Positions 32,243-41,248 of a stretch of DNA of 64,000 nucleotides are shown piece after piece. A model generated the notes under the pieces. That model ran no database searches, was not told where the DNA came from, and worked only from the letters and a program-made list of their open reading frames with translations. This DNA is from Billgrantia aerodenitrificans (GTDB lineage Bacteria > Pseudomonadota > Gammaproteobacteria > Pseudomonadales > Halomonadaceae). The stretch spans positions 496,001 to 560,000 of the forward strand of contig NZ_JABFTV010000002.1 in NCBI RefSeq assembly GCF_021404405.1. The letters run 5' to 3'. Numbering within the stretch: position 1 is the stretch's first letter; each line of letters begins with the position of its first letter. A program made the translations under genes and the position numbers.

Positions 32243-32280
32243 AAAAAGCCCGGGCCAATGCCCGGGTTTTTTTATTTTTT
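32243..32280 (+). terminator. Rho-independent terminator after rpsI
   Basis: CCCGGGC (32249-32255), loop CAAT, GCCCGGG (32260-32266) is preceded by an A run and followed by a T run through about 32280. The flanking A and T runs extend the stem and would let it work in both directions. Confidence 0.9.
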
Positions 32281-32317
32281 AATTCAAGAGATTGCAAAAA
32301 GAATTCCACCTTGGTCA

Positions 32318-32346
32318 GGGCCGCTTCGTCTTGTGCGAAGCGGCCC
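32318..32346 (+). promoter_or_regulatory. Strong hairpin upstream of petA
   Basis: GGGCCGCTTCG (32318-32328), loop TCTTGTG, CGAAGCGGCCC (32336-32346) is a perfect 11-bp stem. There is no T run after it, and it lies 93 bases before petA and 52 bases after the rpsI terminator. A second small stem, CGGAT...ATCCG, follows at about 32365-32381. Role unknown; it may insulate the operons or fold in the petABC leader. Confidence 0.5.
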
Positions 32347-32439
32347 GATTCCTTAATATGTATCGGATTTTTAGTATCCGTGGTAGCGGAATTCAATCCG
32401 TGCGGTATCAACGGGTAAGCTGATGGGAGAAACCAGAAG

Positions 32440-33033
32440 ATGGCAGACAACGGCGTGAACAAAGGGCGGCGCCGACTGCTCCTGGGTGCCACCACCGTCG
32501 TAGGGGCGGTGGGTGCCGTGGGAGTGGCGGTTCCCTTTGTGGCTTCCTGGCAGCCGAGTGCCAGGGCAAGGGCGGCCGGTGCGCCGGTTCAAGCGGACAT
32601 TTCCAAGCTCGAGCCTGGGCAGCGCATGACCGTGGAGTGGCGTGGACGTCCGGTATGGATCGTCATGCGCACCCCCGACATGATCGAGCGCACCGAGAAC
32701 TTCGATCCTGCACGCCTGGCCGACCCCGATTCTCAAGTGCAGCAGCAGCCTGCGTACGTATCAGGGCCGCTGCGCTCCATCAGGCCCGAGATTTCCGTAT
32801 TGATCGGCATCTGTACCCATCTGGGCTGCTCGCCGCTTTTCCGCCCCAGTCCGGACGATGTCGACATGACAGCCTGGCCGGGCGGTTACTTCTGCCCCTG
32901 CCACGGCTCCTACTTCGACCTCGCGGGCCGGGTATTCCGCAACGTGCCGGCGCCGGCCAATCTCGAGGTGCCGCCATACCGCTTTGAAACCGACGATATC
33001 ATTATCATCGGCGAAGATCAGGAGACTGCGTGA
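32440..33033 (+). CDS. petA: Cytochrome bc1 complex Rieske iron-sulfur subunit
   Basis: The Rieske subunit carries the [2Fe-2S] cluster that accepts the first electron from ubiquinol at the Qo site. The twin-arginine export motif GRRRLLLGA is followed by the single N-terminal helix. Cluster ligands are in CTHLGCSP and CPCHGSYFD at about residues 126-133 and 150-158. The length of 197 residues is normal. The stop overlaps the petB start (TGATG). Confidence 0.97.
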   Translation: MADNGVNKGRRRLLLGATTVVGAVGAVGVAVPFVASWQPSARARAAGAPVQADISKLEPGQRMTVEWRGRPVWIVMRTPDMIERTENFDPARLADPDSQVQQQPAYVSGPLRSIRPEISVLIGICTHLGCSPLFRPSPDDVDMTAWPGGYFCPCHGSYFDLAGRVFRNVPAPANLEVPPYRFETDDIIIIGEDQETA

Positions 33034-34292
33034 TGGGTAATCCGAATCGGGTCAAGGCGGAAAGCGGCTTCATGCGCTGGGTGGACGATCGCTTTCCCGC
33101 CACGCAAATGTGGCAAGATCATCTGAGTCAATATTACGCGCCCAGGAATTTCAACTTCTGGTACTTCTTCGGTTCGCTGGCACTGCTGGTGCTGGTCAAC
33201 CAGATTCTCACCGGTGTCTGGCTCACCATGAGCTACAACCCTTCCGGTGAGGGGGCCTTCGCTTCCGTCGAGTACATCATGCGCGACGTGGAGTATGGCT
33301 GGCTGATCCGCTACATGCACTCCACCGGGGCTTCGGCCTTCTTCGTGGTGATCTACCTGCACATGTTCCGCGCCCTGCTGTACGGATCCTACAAGGCGCC
33401 GCGCGAGCTGGTGTGGATCTTCGGCATGGCCATCTATCTGCTGCTGATGGCGGAAGCCTTCATGGGTTACCTGCTGCCCTGGGGTCAGATGTCCTACTGG
33501 GGTGCTCAGGTCATCATCTCGCTGTTTGCCACCATACCCTTCGTCGGTCCCGACCTGGCCCAGTGGATTCGTGGCGATTATCTCATCTCCGGTATCACGC
33601 TCAACCGCTTCTTCGCCCTGCACGTGGTGGCGTTGCCCATCGTGATTCTGGCATTGGTGGTGCTGCACCTGATCGCCCTGCACGAGGTGGGTTCGAACAA
33701 CCCCGACGGCATCGACATCAAGGCCAAGAAGGACGAGAGCGGCAAGCCGCTGGACGGTATTCCGTTCCATCCGTACTACACCGTCAAGGACGTGTTCGGC
33801 GTGGCCGTGTTCCTGTTCGTCTTCGCGGCGGTGATCTTCTACTTCCCCGAGGGTGGCGGTTACTTCCTCGAGCGGCCGAACTTCGAGCCGGCCAACCCGA
33901 TGGTGACGCCAGACCATATCGCGCCGGTGTGGTACTTCACGCCCTTCTACGCGATTCTGCGAGCCATCACCTTCGACATTGGGCCTCTGCAGGCCGAGTT
34001 CCTCGGTGTGGTCTTCATGGGTGGCGCCATCGCCGTGCTGTTCGTCCTGCCGTGGCTCGATCGTAGCCCGGTGAACTCCATGCGCTACAAGGGCTGGCTG
34101 TCGCGCATCGCGCTGGCGCTGTTCGCCATCAGCTTCGTGGTCCTGGGCGTTCTCGGCGCGCTGCCGGCCACGCAGCTGCGTACCATCGTGGCGCAGTTGT
34201 GCACGGTGATCTACTTCGCCTTCTTCCTGCTGATGCCGTTCTACACCAGGATGGAGAAGACCAAACCCGTTCCGGAGAGGGTGACTGGCTAA
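33033..34292 (+). CDS. petB: Cytochrome bc1 complex cytochrome b, with PVWY Qo motif
   Basis: Cytochrome b holds hemes bL and bH and both quinone sites of the bc1 complex. The protein has 419 residues and eight or more membrane segments. Heme-ligand histidines occur in MHSTGASAFFVVIYLHMFR and LHVVALPIVILALVVLHLI. The Qo-site motif reads PVWY (codons 33924-33935, residues 298-301) in place of the common PEWY. A GTG one codon before the ATG is an alternative start. The stop overlaps the petC start (TAATG). Confidence 0.97.
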   Translation: MGNPNRVKAESGFMRWVDDRFPATQMWQDHLSQYYAPRNFNFWYFFGSLALLVLVNQILTGVWLTMSYNPSGEGAFASVEYIMRDVEYGWLIRYMHSTGASAFFVVIYLHMFRALLYGSYKAPRELVWIFGMAIYLLLMAEAFMGYLLPWGQMSYWGAQVIISLFATIPFVGPDLAQWIRGDYLISGITLNRFFALHVVALPIVILALVVLHLIALHEVGSNNPDGIDIKAKKDESGKPLDGIPFHPYYTVKDVFGVAVFLFVFAAVIFYFPEGGGYFLERPNFEPANPMVTPDHIAPVWYFTPFYAILRAITFDIGPLQAEFLGVVFMGGAIAVLFVLPWLDRSPVNSMRYKGWLSRIALALFAISFVVLGVLGALPATQLRTIVAQLCTVIYFAFFLLMPFYTRMEKTKPVPERVTG

Positions 34293-35059
34293 TGAAAAAG
34301 CAACTGTTCGCACTGCTCTTCGCGCTGGTGCCCTTCGCTGCCATGGCGGCGCCGATGCCCGACGTGCCGTATTCGATGACACCGGATCTGCGTAACGAGG
34401 CGTCACTGCAGCGTGGCATGCAGCTCTACGTCAACTACTGCATGGGCTGTCACTCTCTGGAGCATCAGCGCTTCGCGCGTGCCGCCGAAGACTTCGGCAT
34501 GCCTCAGGACCTGGTCGAAGAGAATCTGATCTTCTCTGCCGATCTGGCCTACAACGACCAGATGCTCACGGCCATGACCCGTGCCGACGGCGACAGCTGG
34601 TTCGGTGCGGCAGCGCCGGATCTGACGCTGCACGGTCGTCTGCGTGGAGCCGACTGGATCTACTCCTACCTGCTGACCTTCTATCGCGACCCTGACCGTC
34701 CCAACGGGGTCAACAACGAGGTCTTCGACATGGTGGCCATGCCCAACGTGCTCGAGCCGCTGCAGGGCGTTCAGGAGAAGGTCTGCGCTCAGACCGATCG
34801 TCCCATCGAAGGCGCCGAGCTCGATCCGCTGACCGGCAAGTATCAGTCCTGCGACGTGCTCCAGGTAACTCGCCCCGGCAGCATGGAGCCGGACGAGTTC
34901 AGAGAGGCGGTCTACGATCTGACCAACTTCCTGGCTTACGTGGGCGAGCCCTCCAAGCTGCAGGCGCAGGTGCTGGGTCCGAAGGTGCTGATCTTCATCT
35001 TCATCTTCGGTGTGCTGGCGTACCTGCTCAAGCGTGAGTACTGGCGCGACATTCACTGA
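34292..35059 (+). CDS. petC: Cytochrome bc1 complex cytochrome c1
   Basis: Cytochrome c1 takes electrons from the Rieske protein and passes them to soluble cytochrome c. A signal peptide covers about residues 1-20 (LFALLFALVPFAAMA), the heme c attachment motif CMGCH follows at about residue 50, and the C-terminal membrane anchor is VLIFIFIFGVLAYLLKREYW. The length is 255 residues. The ATG at 34292 shares a base with the petB stop. A hairpin terminator candidate follows. Confidence 0.96.
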   Translation: MKKQLFALLFALVPFAAMAAPMPDVPYSMTPDLRNEASLQRGMQLYVNYCMGCHSLEHQRFARAAEDFGMPQDLVEENLIFSADLAYNDQMLTAMTRADGDSWFGAAAPDLTLHGRLRGADWIYSYLLTFYRDPDRPNGVNNEVFDMVAMPNVLEPLQGVQEKVCAQTDRPIEGAELDPLTGKYQSCDVLQVTRPGSMEPDEFREAVYDLTNFLAYVGEPSKLQAQVLGPKVLIFIFIFGVLAYLLKREYWRDIH

Positions 35060-35085
35060 TTCGATTGAATCGGCAGGTTGTGCCG

Positions 35086-35121
35086 CAGGGGGCGTATGGC
35101 TATCGGGTCATGCGCCCCCTG
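35086..35121 (+). terminator. Probable terminator of petABC
   Basis: CAGGGGGCGTATG (35086-35098) pairs with CATGCGCCCCCTG (35109-35121) with one mismatch, making a strong stem 27 bases after petC. The downstream sequence is only mildly T-rich (TGTGTTCTTCT), so efficiency is uncertain. Confidence 0.6.
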
Positions 35122-35149
35122 TGTGTTCTTCTGAGTCCGCATTGCATGG

Positions 35150-35182
35150 CACGCCCCCGAGCTCGGGGTGTCGTGCTATCAT
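35150..35182 (+). promoter_or_regulatory. Probable sspA promoter with an upstream palindrome
   Basis: An extended -10, TGCTATCAT, lies at 35174-35182, about 30 bases before sspA. Directly upstream is a perfect 14-base palindrome, CCCCGAGCTCGGGG (35155-35168), inside longer imperfect arms (GCACG/CGTGC). The palindrome occupies the spacer/-35 zone, where a regulator could act. Confidence 0.45.
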
Positions 35183-35212
35183 GCGGGTTCGAATTGATGC
35201 GAGGATTGTTAC

Positions 35213-35839
35213 ATGGGTGTAGTGGCCAAGCGGTCATCGATGATCTTCTATTCGGGAAGCGATGACCACTTCAGTCATCGCGTGCGCATTGTGCTCGCCG
35301 AGAAGGGCGTGGCGGTCGATATTCTCGAGGTTAGCGGCGATCAGCGCCCCGAGGAGCTCGCCGACATGAATCCCTACAATAGCGTGCCGACCCTGGTCGA
35401 TCGCGATCTGGTGCTCTACGAATCCAAGGTCATGATGGAGTACCTTGACGAGCGCTTTCCTCATCCGCCGTTGCTGCCGGTCTATCCCGTCGCGCGGGCA
35501 CAAAGTCGTCTCTGGATGCATCGCATCGAGCGTGAGTGGTGCCCGCTCGTCGAACAGATCGAGAGCGGCGCCAAGAAGGACGTGGAAAAGGCGCGCAAGG
35601 AGCTGCGCGAAAGCCTGGTCGGCATTTCGCCGATCTTCGAGGACGTTCCGTTCTTCATGAGCGAGGAGTTCTCGCTGGTGGACTGCTGTATTGCACCGAT
35701 CCTCTGGCGTCTCCCCGTGCTTGGTATCGAGCTGCCGGAAAAGCAGGTGAAGCCGCTCGTGACCTACATGGAACGCCTGTTCGAGCGTGACTCCTTCGTA
35801 TCGTCATTGAGCGAGAACGAGCGCGAAATGCGCACCTGA
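35213..35839 (+). CDS. sspA: Stringent starvation protein A
   Basis: SspA is a glutathione-S-transferase-fold protein that binds RNA polymerase and alters transcription during starvation and acid stress. The N-terminal thioredoxin-like part has [16 protein letters not shown] (about residues 22-37) and [19 protein letters not shown] (about 54-72). The helical C domain ends with [17 protein letters not shown]. The length is 208 residues (E. coli 212). GAGGA precedes the ATG. It is followed by sspB after 50 bases. Confidence 0.95.
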   Translation: MGVVAKRSSMIFYSGSDDHFSHRVRIVLAEKGVAVDILEVSGDQRPEELADMNPYNSVPTLVDRDLVLYESKVMMEYLDERFPHPPLLPVYPVARAQSRLWMHRIEREWCPLVEQIESGAKKDVEKARKELRESLVGISPIFEDVPFFMSEEFSLVDCCIAPILWRLPVLGIELPEKQVKPLVTYMERLFERDSFVSSLSENEREMRT

Positions 35840-35889
35840 ACCAGGCGTCGGCCTGGCCGACGCCGCCACAATGGAGGAGGGCAGAACCC

Positions 35890-36360
35890 ATGTTGTCGAG
35901 CCGTCCCTATCTTGCCAGAGGGCTCTATGAGTGGCTTCTGGACAATGAGCAAACGCCCTACATCGTGGTGGATGCCGAGCAGCCGGGCGTCAGCGTACCT
36001 CGTCAGTTCGTGCAGAACGGTCAGATCGTGCTGAATGTCGGGCCGACCGCCGTACGTGACCTGCACATCGAGAACGATGCCATCCGCTTTCATGCACGCT
36101 TTGGCGGGCAGCCAATGCAAGTGGTGGTGCCGATGCCGGCGCTGGTGGCGATCTACGCCAAGGAGAATGGCGTGGGGATGGTCTTCGGTCACGAGCCCGC
36201 CATGCCGATGCCGCAGGGGGAGGAGTCGGCCACCGACGCCAAGCCCGAGCTCAGCGGCATCGACACACCCGAAAGGGAGGGCGAAGGCTCCACCTCTGAG
36301 TCCGGTCCTGCAGGCAAGAAGCCTTCTCGCAAGCGTCCGTCGCTGCGCGTGATCAAGTGA
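35890..36360 (+). CDS. sspB: ClpXP adaptor protein SspB
   Basis: SspB delivers ssrA-tagged and other substrates to ClpXP. The N-terminal substrate-binding domain (about residues 1-110) shows RPYLARGLYEWLLDNEQTPY and FGGQPMQVVVPMPALVAIYA. A flexible linker follows, and the C-terminal ClpX-docking tail LRVIK is exactly the expected form. The length is 156 residues. GGAGGAGGG lies upstream of the ATG. Confidence 0.96.
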   Translation: MLSSRPYLARGLYEWLLDNEQTPYIVVDAEQPGVSVPRQFVQNGQIVLNVGPTAVRDLHIENDAIRFHARFGGQPMQVVVPMPALVAIYAKENGVGMVFGHEPAMPMPQGEESATDAKPELSGIDTPEREGEGSTSESGPAGKKPSRKRPSLRVIK

Positions 36361-36371
36361 TTGCGTGACAT

Positions 36372-36393
36372 GCGTCACACGTCGATGTGACGC
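36372..36393. other. 8-bp stem-loop after sspB
   Basis: GCGTCACA (36372-36379), loop CGTCGA, TGTGACGC (36386-36393) is a perfect stem starting 12 bases after the sspB stop and upstream of the larger hairpin. It may help terminate or stabilise the sspAB transcript. Confidence 0.45.
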
Positions 36394-36402
36394 GAATGAG
36401 CA

Positions 36403-36445
36403 GAAACGCAGAACGGCAGGCCATGGGCCTGCCGTTCTGCGTTTC
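36403..36445. terminator. Bidirectional hairpin between sspB and dolP
   Basis: Arms 36403-36422 and 36426-36445 are perfect reverse complements (20 bp) around a 3-base loop ATG. The arm ends are GAAAC/GTTTC rather than pure A/T runs. The position between convergent genes fits a shared terminator. Confidence 0.75.
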
Positions 36446-36465
36446 GATGCGAGCAGCGTGTGGTA

Positions 36466-37044
36466 TCAATCGAGGTAGTCGAAGACCTTGACGATGCGCT
36501 GGATGCCGCCGACATCGGCAACGGCGTTGACGATGCGGTCTGATTCGGCTCTTCTGACGATGCCCATGATGTAGACCGTGGCGTTCTCGGTCACGAAGCG
36601 CAGTCGGCTGGTGTCGATGCTCTGATCGGCGGCCAGGGTGGTGCGGATACGGGTATTGATCCAGGTATCGGACAGACGCTGGCTTGCCGGCAGGTTGGCA
36701 GACACCGACAGCTCGTTGTGCACGTCGCGCACGTTTCGGACCTCGAGGGCCACTTCGCTGGCGCGTTGTTTCAGCTCTTCGCTGGGCACCTGGCCGGTGA
36801 GCAGTACGATGCCGTTGTAGCTGTCGACGTTGATGCGCGCATCGCCGAGCCGTGCATCGGTGCGGCGCAGGTTGTGAGCGATCTTGGTCTCGATGCTCTC
36901 GTCTTCCACCTGGGCGCCCAGGGTGCGCTTGCCGTAGTTCTCGTCGATGGTGCCGGGGTTGGCGACGCCGGTGACGGTGGTGCAACCGGCAAGGGTAATG
37001 GCCAGTGCGGTCAGAAGGGTGGCGATCAGTCTTGTCGAGGTCAT
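36466..37044 (-). CDS. dolP: Outer-membrane lipoprotein DolP with two BON domains
   Basis: DolP (YraP) is an outer-membrane lipoprotein that localises to division sites, binds anionic phospholipids, and supports BAM and outer-membrane integrity. The lipobox LAGC follows a hydrophobic signal, giving a lipidated cysteine at about residue 21. Two BON domains follow (about 50-115 and 125-190), with GIVLLTGQVPSEE and ATVYIMGIVRRAES. The length is 192 residues from the ATG at 37044 (E. coli 191). An ATG 11 codons upstream lies within diaA. Confidence 0.95.
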   Translation of the reverse strand: MTSTRLIATLLTALAITLAGCTTVTGVANPGTIDENYGKRTLGAQVEDESIETKIAHNLRRTDARLGDARINVDSYNGIVLLTGQVPSEELKQRASEVALEVRNVRDVHNELSVSANLPASQRLSDTWINTRIRTTLAADQSIDTSRLRFVTENATVYIMGIVRRAESDRIVNAVADVGGIQRIVKVFDYLD

Positions 37045-37048
37045 GGGA

Positions 37049-37684
<636 letters not shown>

Positions 37685-38053
37685 TCAGAACGCTTCGAAA
37701 GCGCCCTGCACCCATTCGAAATCAAGCAAGGGCGGGGTGCCGGTCACTGCCAGCACGTCGAAACGGCAGGGACATGATAGCCGGTTGCGGGCCAGATAAA
37801 AACGCGCGGCATGGACCAGCCTGCGCTGCTTGGCCCGGGTGACGGTCTCGAGAGGATGGCCGTGGCGGGTGTCGGCGCGATGACGCACCTCCACGAAGAC
37901 CAGTGTCTCGCCGTCGCTCATCACCAGATCGAGCTCACCGCCCTTGAACTGCTGGTTGCTGGCGATGAGCTTGAGCCCTCTGCCCGCAAGCCATTCGGCA
38001 CCCAGGCGCTCGACACGAGCGCCGCGGGCCCGGGCATCAGTTGAGCTGGCCAT
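37685..38053 (-). CDS. yraN: UPF0102 family protein YraN, predicted endonuclease-like
   Basis: YraN has a Holliday-junction-resolvase-like (restriction endonuclease) fold, but its role is not established. The nuclease-type motif is visible as FKGGELDLVM followed by TLVFVEVRHR (about residues 37-58), with the D, E-x-V pattern. The length of 122 residues is typical. Its start lies within the last 17 bases of lpoA, so the two are translationally linked. Confidence 0.92.
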   Translation of the reverse strand: MASSTDARARGARVERLGAEWLAGRGLKLIASNQQFKGGELDLVMSDGETLVFVEVRHRADTRHGHPLETVTRAKQRRLVHAARFYLARNRLSCPCRFDVLAVTGTPPLLDFEWVQGAFEAF

Positions 38054-39806
38054 TGTCGAGAAGGTCGCCGTCGAGTAGTTCGAAGCTCAGGATCGGGCGC
38101 GGTACGCCACGCTCGAAGCGTGCCCATGGCAGCCGGCGCTCGATGCGACCGTCACGCCCTGGCAGCAGCAAGCCGGTAGCGCCGAACAGCTCGCTCTCTG
38201 GCAGCAACTGGAACTGGGGCAGCCTGCGTGCCAGCTCATAGGCATCGACGCCCATTGCCATCAGGCGGAAGGTGGAGGGGTCGGAGTCTTCGCGCAGATC
38301 CTGGAAGCTGGCCAGGTAAGGTAGCGCCTCGACGCCGCCGACCGCTGCATCGGGGATCTGCCAGGGAATGTCGACGAAGAAGACGTCATCGAGGTCGTGG
38401 TCGAGCAGCGGCTGCGGGCGCCCCTCGTACAGGTGCGAGGTGGCGTAGATGGGCAGGTTGGCGGCGTCGATATAGTCGAGATTCGGCGGAACCTGGCGGG
38501 CGTAGCTGGGCAAGGCCAGCAGGAACAGCATGTCCGGACGGCCGCCGGAAAGTGCCCGACGAGTGCTTTCGGTGGCGGAGCCGCGGGGGTCGTAGGTGAC
38601 GGCGTTGGTGACGATGCCGTCGAGTCGGCTCCACTCCTGCTGGAAGGCGCGGCCGACCCGGGTGCCCCACTCGTTGTCGGGTACCATCATGGCAGCGCGA
38701 CGGTGGCCGTCCTCACGGGCGCGACGGGCTACCTGGCGCGCTTCGTCCTCTGCCGACAATCCGTACTGAAACAGGCCTTGCGCCTGGTTCATGTCGCCGT
38801 GGCCGTAATTGAGCGCCAGTGTCGGCAGCGGTACGCGGTCGCGATTCTCGAGTTCGGTGACCTCATCCTTGTCGAGAGGGCCGATGACCACCTGGGCACC
38901 GATGTCGCGCGCTTCGGCGTAGAGAGCATCGAGGTTGCCGTGACTGGCGTCGATGAACGAGAGGCGCAGGCCGCCGTTGCGCTCCGAGCTGTGCATGTGG
39001 TGCATGCGCATGCCGGCGCGGATCGACTCGGCGACGCTGCTCAGCGGGCCCGATTCGGGAAGGAAGACGGCAATGTGGCGAACTTCCCGGCCGCGCAGTT
39101 CGCGCAGGGCGACCAGCTCCGAGGGCACGTCGCGGGCTGCCGGGTGCCGGGCATTGCGCTCACGCCAGGTTTCCAGATTCGACAGCAGGCGCTCGATGTC
39201 GCCATCGCTTTCACGCACCAGGCTGGCAAGACTCAGCCAGCCCAGGGTCAGCTCGTCGGCGCCTTCGCGCAGGCTGGCCAGTTCGCTGGCGTCGAGCCGG
39301 GAGAGCGAGTTCCAGATGGGATCGTTGAGTGCTTCACGCTCGGTGCGGGCCTGAACGTACATCAGCATGTCGGCGGCGGCGCGATGTTCGTCGACCTGGC
39401 CAAGCGCCAGCCCCAGACGCTCGCGCAGGATCAGGCCGGCATCGCGGGGGAAGTCGATCTCGTCGAGCAATTGACCGGCCTGGATCACCGCCCAGGGCTC
39501 GTTGAGCTCGTTGCCAAGCTCCGACAGCAGCATGGCCCACTGCAGCCGGTATTCGGCGGGCAACTGGCTGTCGTCGATCTCGCTGGAGATCTGCAGTGCC
39601 TGGGTGCGCTGCCCCTGGCGTGCTAGGATGTCGGCCGCTTCGAGTCGGCTGCGCGCGGCCTCTTCGGGTGCCTGCTGCTGTGCCTGCCGCAGGAGCTGCT
39701 CGGGGTCGTCGACGGGAGCTCGCTCGACGATGCCGGGAGGAGCGCAGCCAGCCACCAGGAGGGCGAGGAGCGCGGTGGCCAGCAGGCCGCGGGGCATCTT
39801 TAGCAT
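38037..39806 (-). CDS. lpoA: Outer-membrane lipoprotein LpoA, activator of PBP1A
   Basis: LpoA reaches through the periplasm to stimulate the transpeptidase activity of PBP1A. The lipobox LVAGC (Cys at about residue 21) follows a short signal peptide. The N-terminal helical TPR-like domain (about 30-240) is followed by a periplasmic-binding-protein-like domain starting at RHIAVFLPESGPLSSVAESI. The length of 589 residues is in the family range. AGGAAGGA lies before the ATG at 39806. It diverges from rsmI. Confidence 0.94.
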   Translation of the reverse strand: MLKMPRGLLATALLALLVAGCAPPGIVERAPVDDPEQLLRQAQQQAPEEAARSRLEAADILARQGQRTQALQISSEIDDSQLPAEYRLQWAMLLSELGNELNEPWAVIQAGQLLDEIDFPRDAGLILRERLGLALGQVDEHRAAADMLMYVQARTEREALNDPIWNSLSRLDASELASLREGADELTLGWLSLASLVRESDGDIERLLSNLETWRERNARHPAARDVPSELVALRELRGREVRHIAVFLPESGPLSSVAESIRAGMRMHHMHSSERNGGLRLSFIDASHGNLDALYAEARDIGAQVVIGPLDKDEVTELENRDRVPLPTLALNYGHGDMNQAQGLFQYGLSAEDEARQVARRAREDGHRRAAMMVPDNEWGTRVGRAFQQEWSRLDGIVTNAVTYDPRGSATESTRRALSGGRPDMLFLLALPSYARQVPPNLDYIDAANLPIYATSHLYEGRPQPLLDHDLDDVFFVDIPWQIPDAAVGGVEALPYLASFQDLREDSDPSTFRLMAMGVDAYELARRLPQFQLLPESELFGATGLLLPGRDGRIERRLPWARFERGVPRPILSFELLDGDLLDNGQLN

Positions 39807-39909
39807 GAATCCTTCCTTGTCTCGGGCTCGGAGCGGCGTTCATCTGCCTCGGGAGTCGACCCTTCATCTCGCACGGGCCAAGGCCGAAAAATCCCCCTGA
39901 GGAGTCGCC

Positions 39910-40767
39910 ATGTCAGATATACATCTTGGTACATTGTACGTGGTCGCCACGCCGATTGGGAATCTGGAGGACCTGAGCCCCAGGGCGGCGAGGATACTGG
40001 GCGAGGTGGCGCTGGTTGCCGCCGAGGATACCCGTCATACGTCGCGGCTGTTGCGTCACCTGGGATTGTCGGTGGCCATGCTCTCGCTGCATGAGCACAA
40101 CGAGGCGGCCCGGGTCGAGCAGATCGACCAGCGCCTCCTGGGCGGTGAAAGTATCGCTCTGGTGAGCGACGCGGGAACGCCGCTGATCAGCGATCCGGGT
40201 TTTGTGCTGGTGCGCGAGTTGCGGACGCGGGGGCGTCGCATCGTGCCGGTTCCCGGCGCCTGTGCACTGGTGGCGGCGTTGTGTGCGTCCGGCTTGCCAA
40301 CCGACCGCTTCCTGTTCCAGGGGTTCCTGCCGGCCAAGGGCGGGGCTCGTCGCCAGCGCCTGAAGGACCTGGCGACGCGGGAGGAGACGCTGGTCTTCTA
40401 CGAGTCGCCGCACCGGATTCGCGACACGCTGACCGACATTGCCGCCGAGCTCGGTGCGCGCCGGCTGGTCCTGGCACGGGAGCTGACTAAATCCTTCGAA
40501 ACCTTTCTGGAAGGCGACGCCGAGACACTGCTGGCCCGGATGGAGGCCGACCCGGATCAGGCGCGGGGCGAGTTCGTGGTCATGGTGGCGGGGGCCGAGC
40601 CGAGAGAGAGCGCCGATGCGGCAAGCGTGGAGGCGCAGACTCTGCTTGCAGCGTTGCTGGACGAGGGCGTGGGGGTGAAACAGGCTGCGGCCGTAGCGGC
40701 AAGGCTGTTGGGCGGGGCGAAGAAAACCTGGTATGGCCAGGCCCAGGCGCTGAAGGAAGCCCGTTGA
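39910..40767 (+). CDS. rsmI: 16S rRNA 2'-O-methyltransferase RsmI
   Basis: RsmI methylates the ribose of C1402 in 16S rRNA, opposite the base methylation made by RsmH, encoded 0.5 kb downstream. It belongs to the tetrapyrrole methylase fold: LYVVATPIGNLEDLSPRA at the N terminus, AAEDTRHTSRLL at about residues 37-48 and SDAGTPLISDPG at about 86-97. The length is 285 residues (E. coli 286). GAGGAG precedes the ATG. Confidence 0.97.
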   Translation: MSDIHLGTLYVVATPIGNLEDLSPRAARILGEVALVAAEDTRHTSRLLRHLGLSVAMLSLHEHNEAARVEQIDQRLLGGESIALVSDAGTPLISDPGFVLVRELRTRGRRIVPVPGACALVAALCASGLPTDRFLFQGFLPAKGGARRQRLKDLATREETLVFYESPHRIRDTLTDIAAELGARRLVLARELTKSFETFLEGDAETLLARMEADPDQARGEFVVMVAGAEPRESADAASVEAQTLLAALLDEGVGVKQAAAVAARLLGGAKKTWYGQAQALKEAR

Positions 40768-40784
40768 TACGGGGCGGAAAGACA

Positions 40785-40813
40785 TTGAGAGGCCACCGGC
40801 ACGCTGGTATTCT
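40785..40813 (+). promoter_or_regulatory. Sigma-70 promoter of rnpB
   Basis: TTGAGA (40785-40790), 17 bases, TATTCT (40808-40813), then 7 bases to the first nucleotide of the mature RNA at 40821. Spacing and position are ideal for a stable-RNA promoter. Confidence 0.8.
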
Positions 40814-40820
40814 TGCGCTC

Positions 40821-41180
<360 letters not shown>

Positions 41181-41195
41181 CCGATTCACAGCTAG

Positions 41196-41217
41196 CGCAT
41201 CCGGGCTACCGGATGCG
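41196..41217 (+). terminator. Hairpin between rnpB and rsmH
   Basis: CGCATCCGG (41196-41204), loop GCTA, CCGGATGCG (41209-41217) is a perfect 9-bp stem 16 bases after rnpB. There is no T run, so termination may be partial and rsmH may be read from the rnpB promoter. It lies 31 bases before rsmH. Confidence 0.5.
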
Positions 41218-41248
41218 TCCCTACGAGTCCGAGACATCAGGAAAGCGC

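Noticed and set aside
33018..34406. Minus-strand frame opposite petB
   Set aside because: Shadow of the cytochrome b gene: His/Glu-rich nonsense composition, ending in petA and starting in petC.
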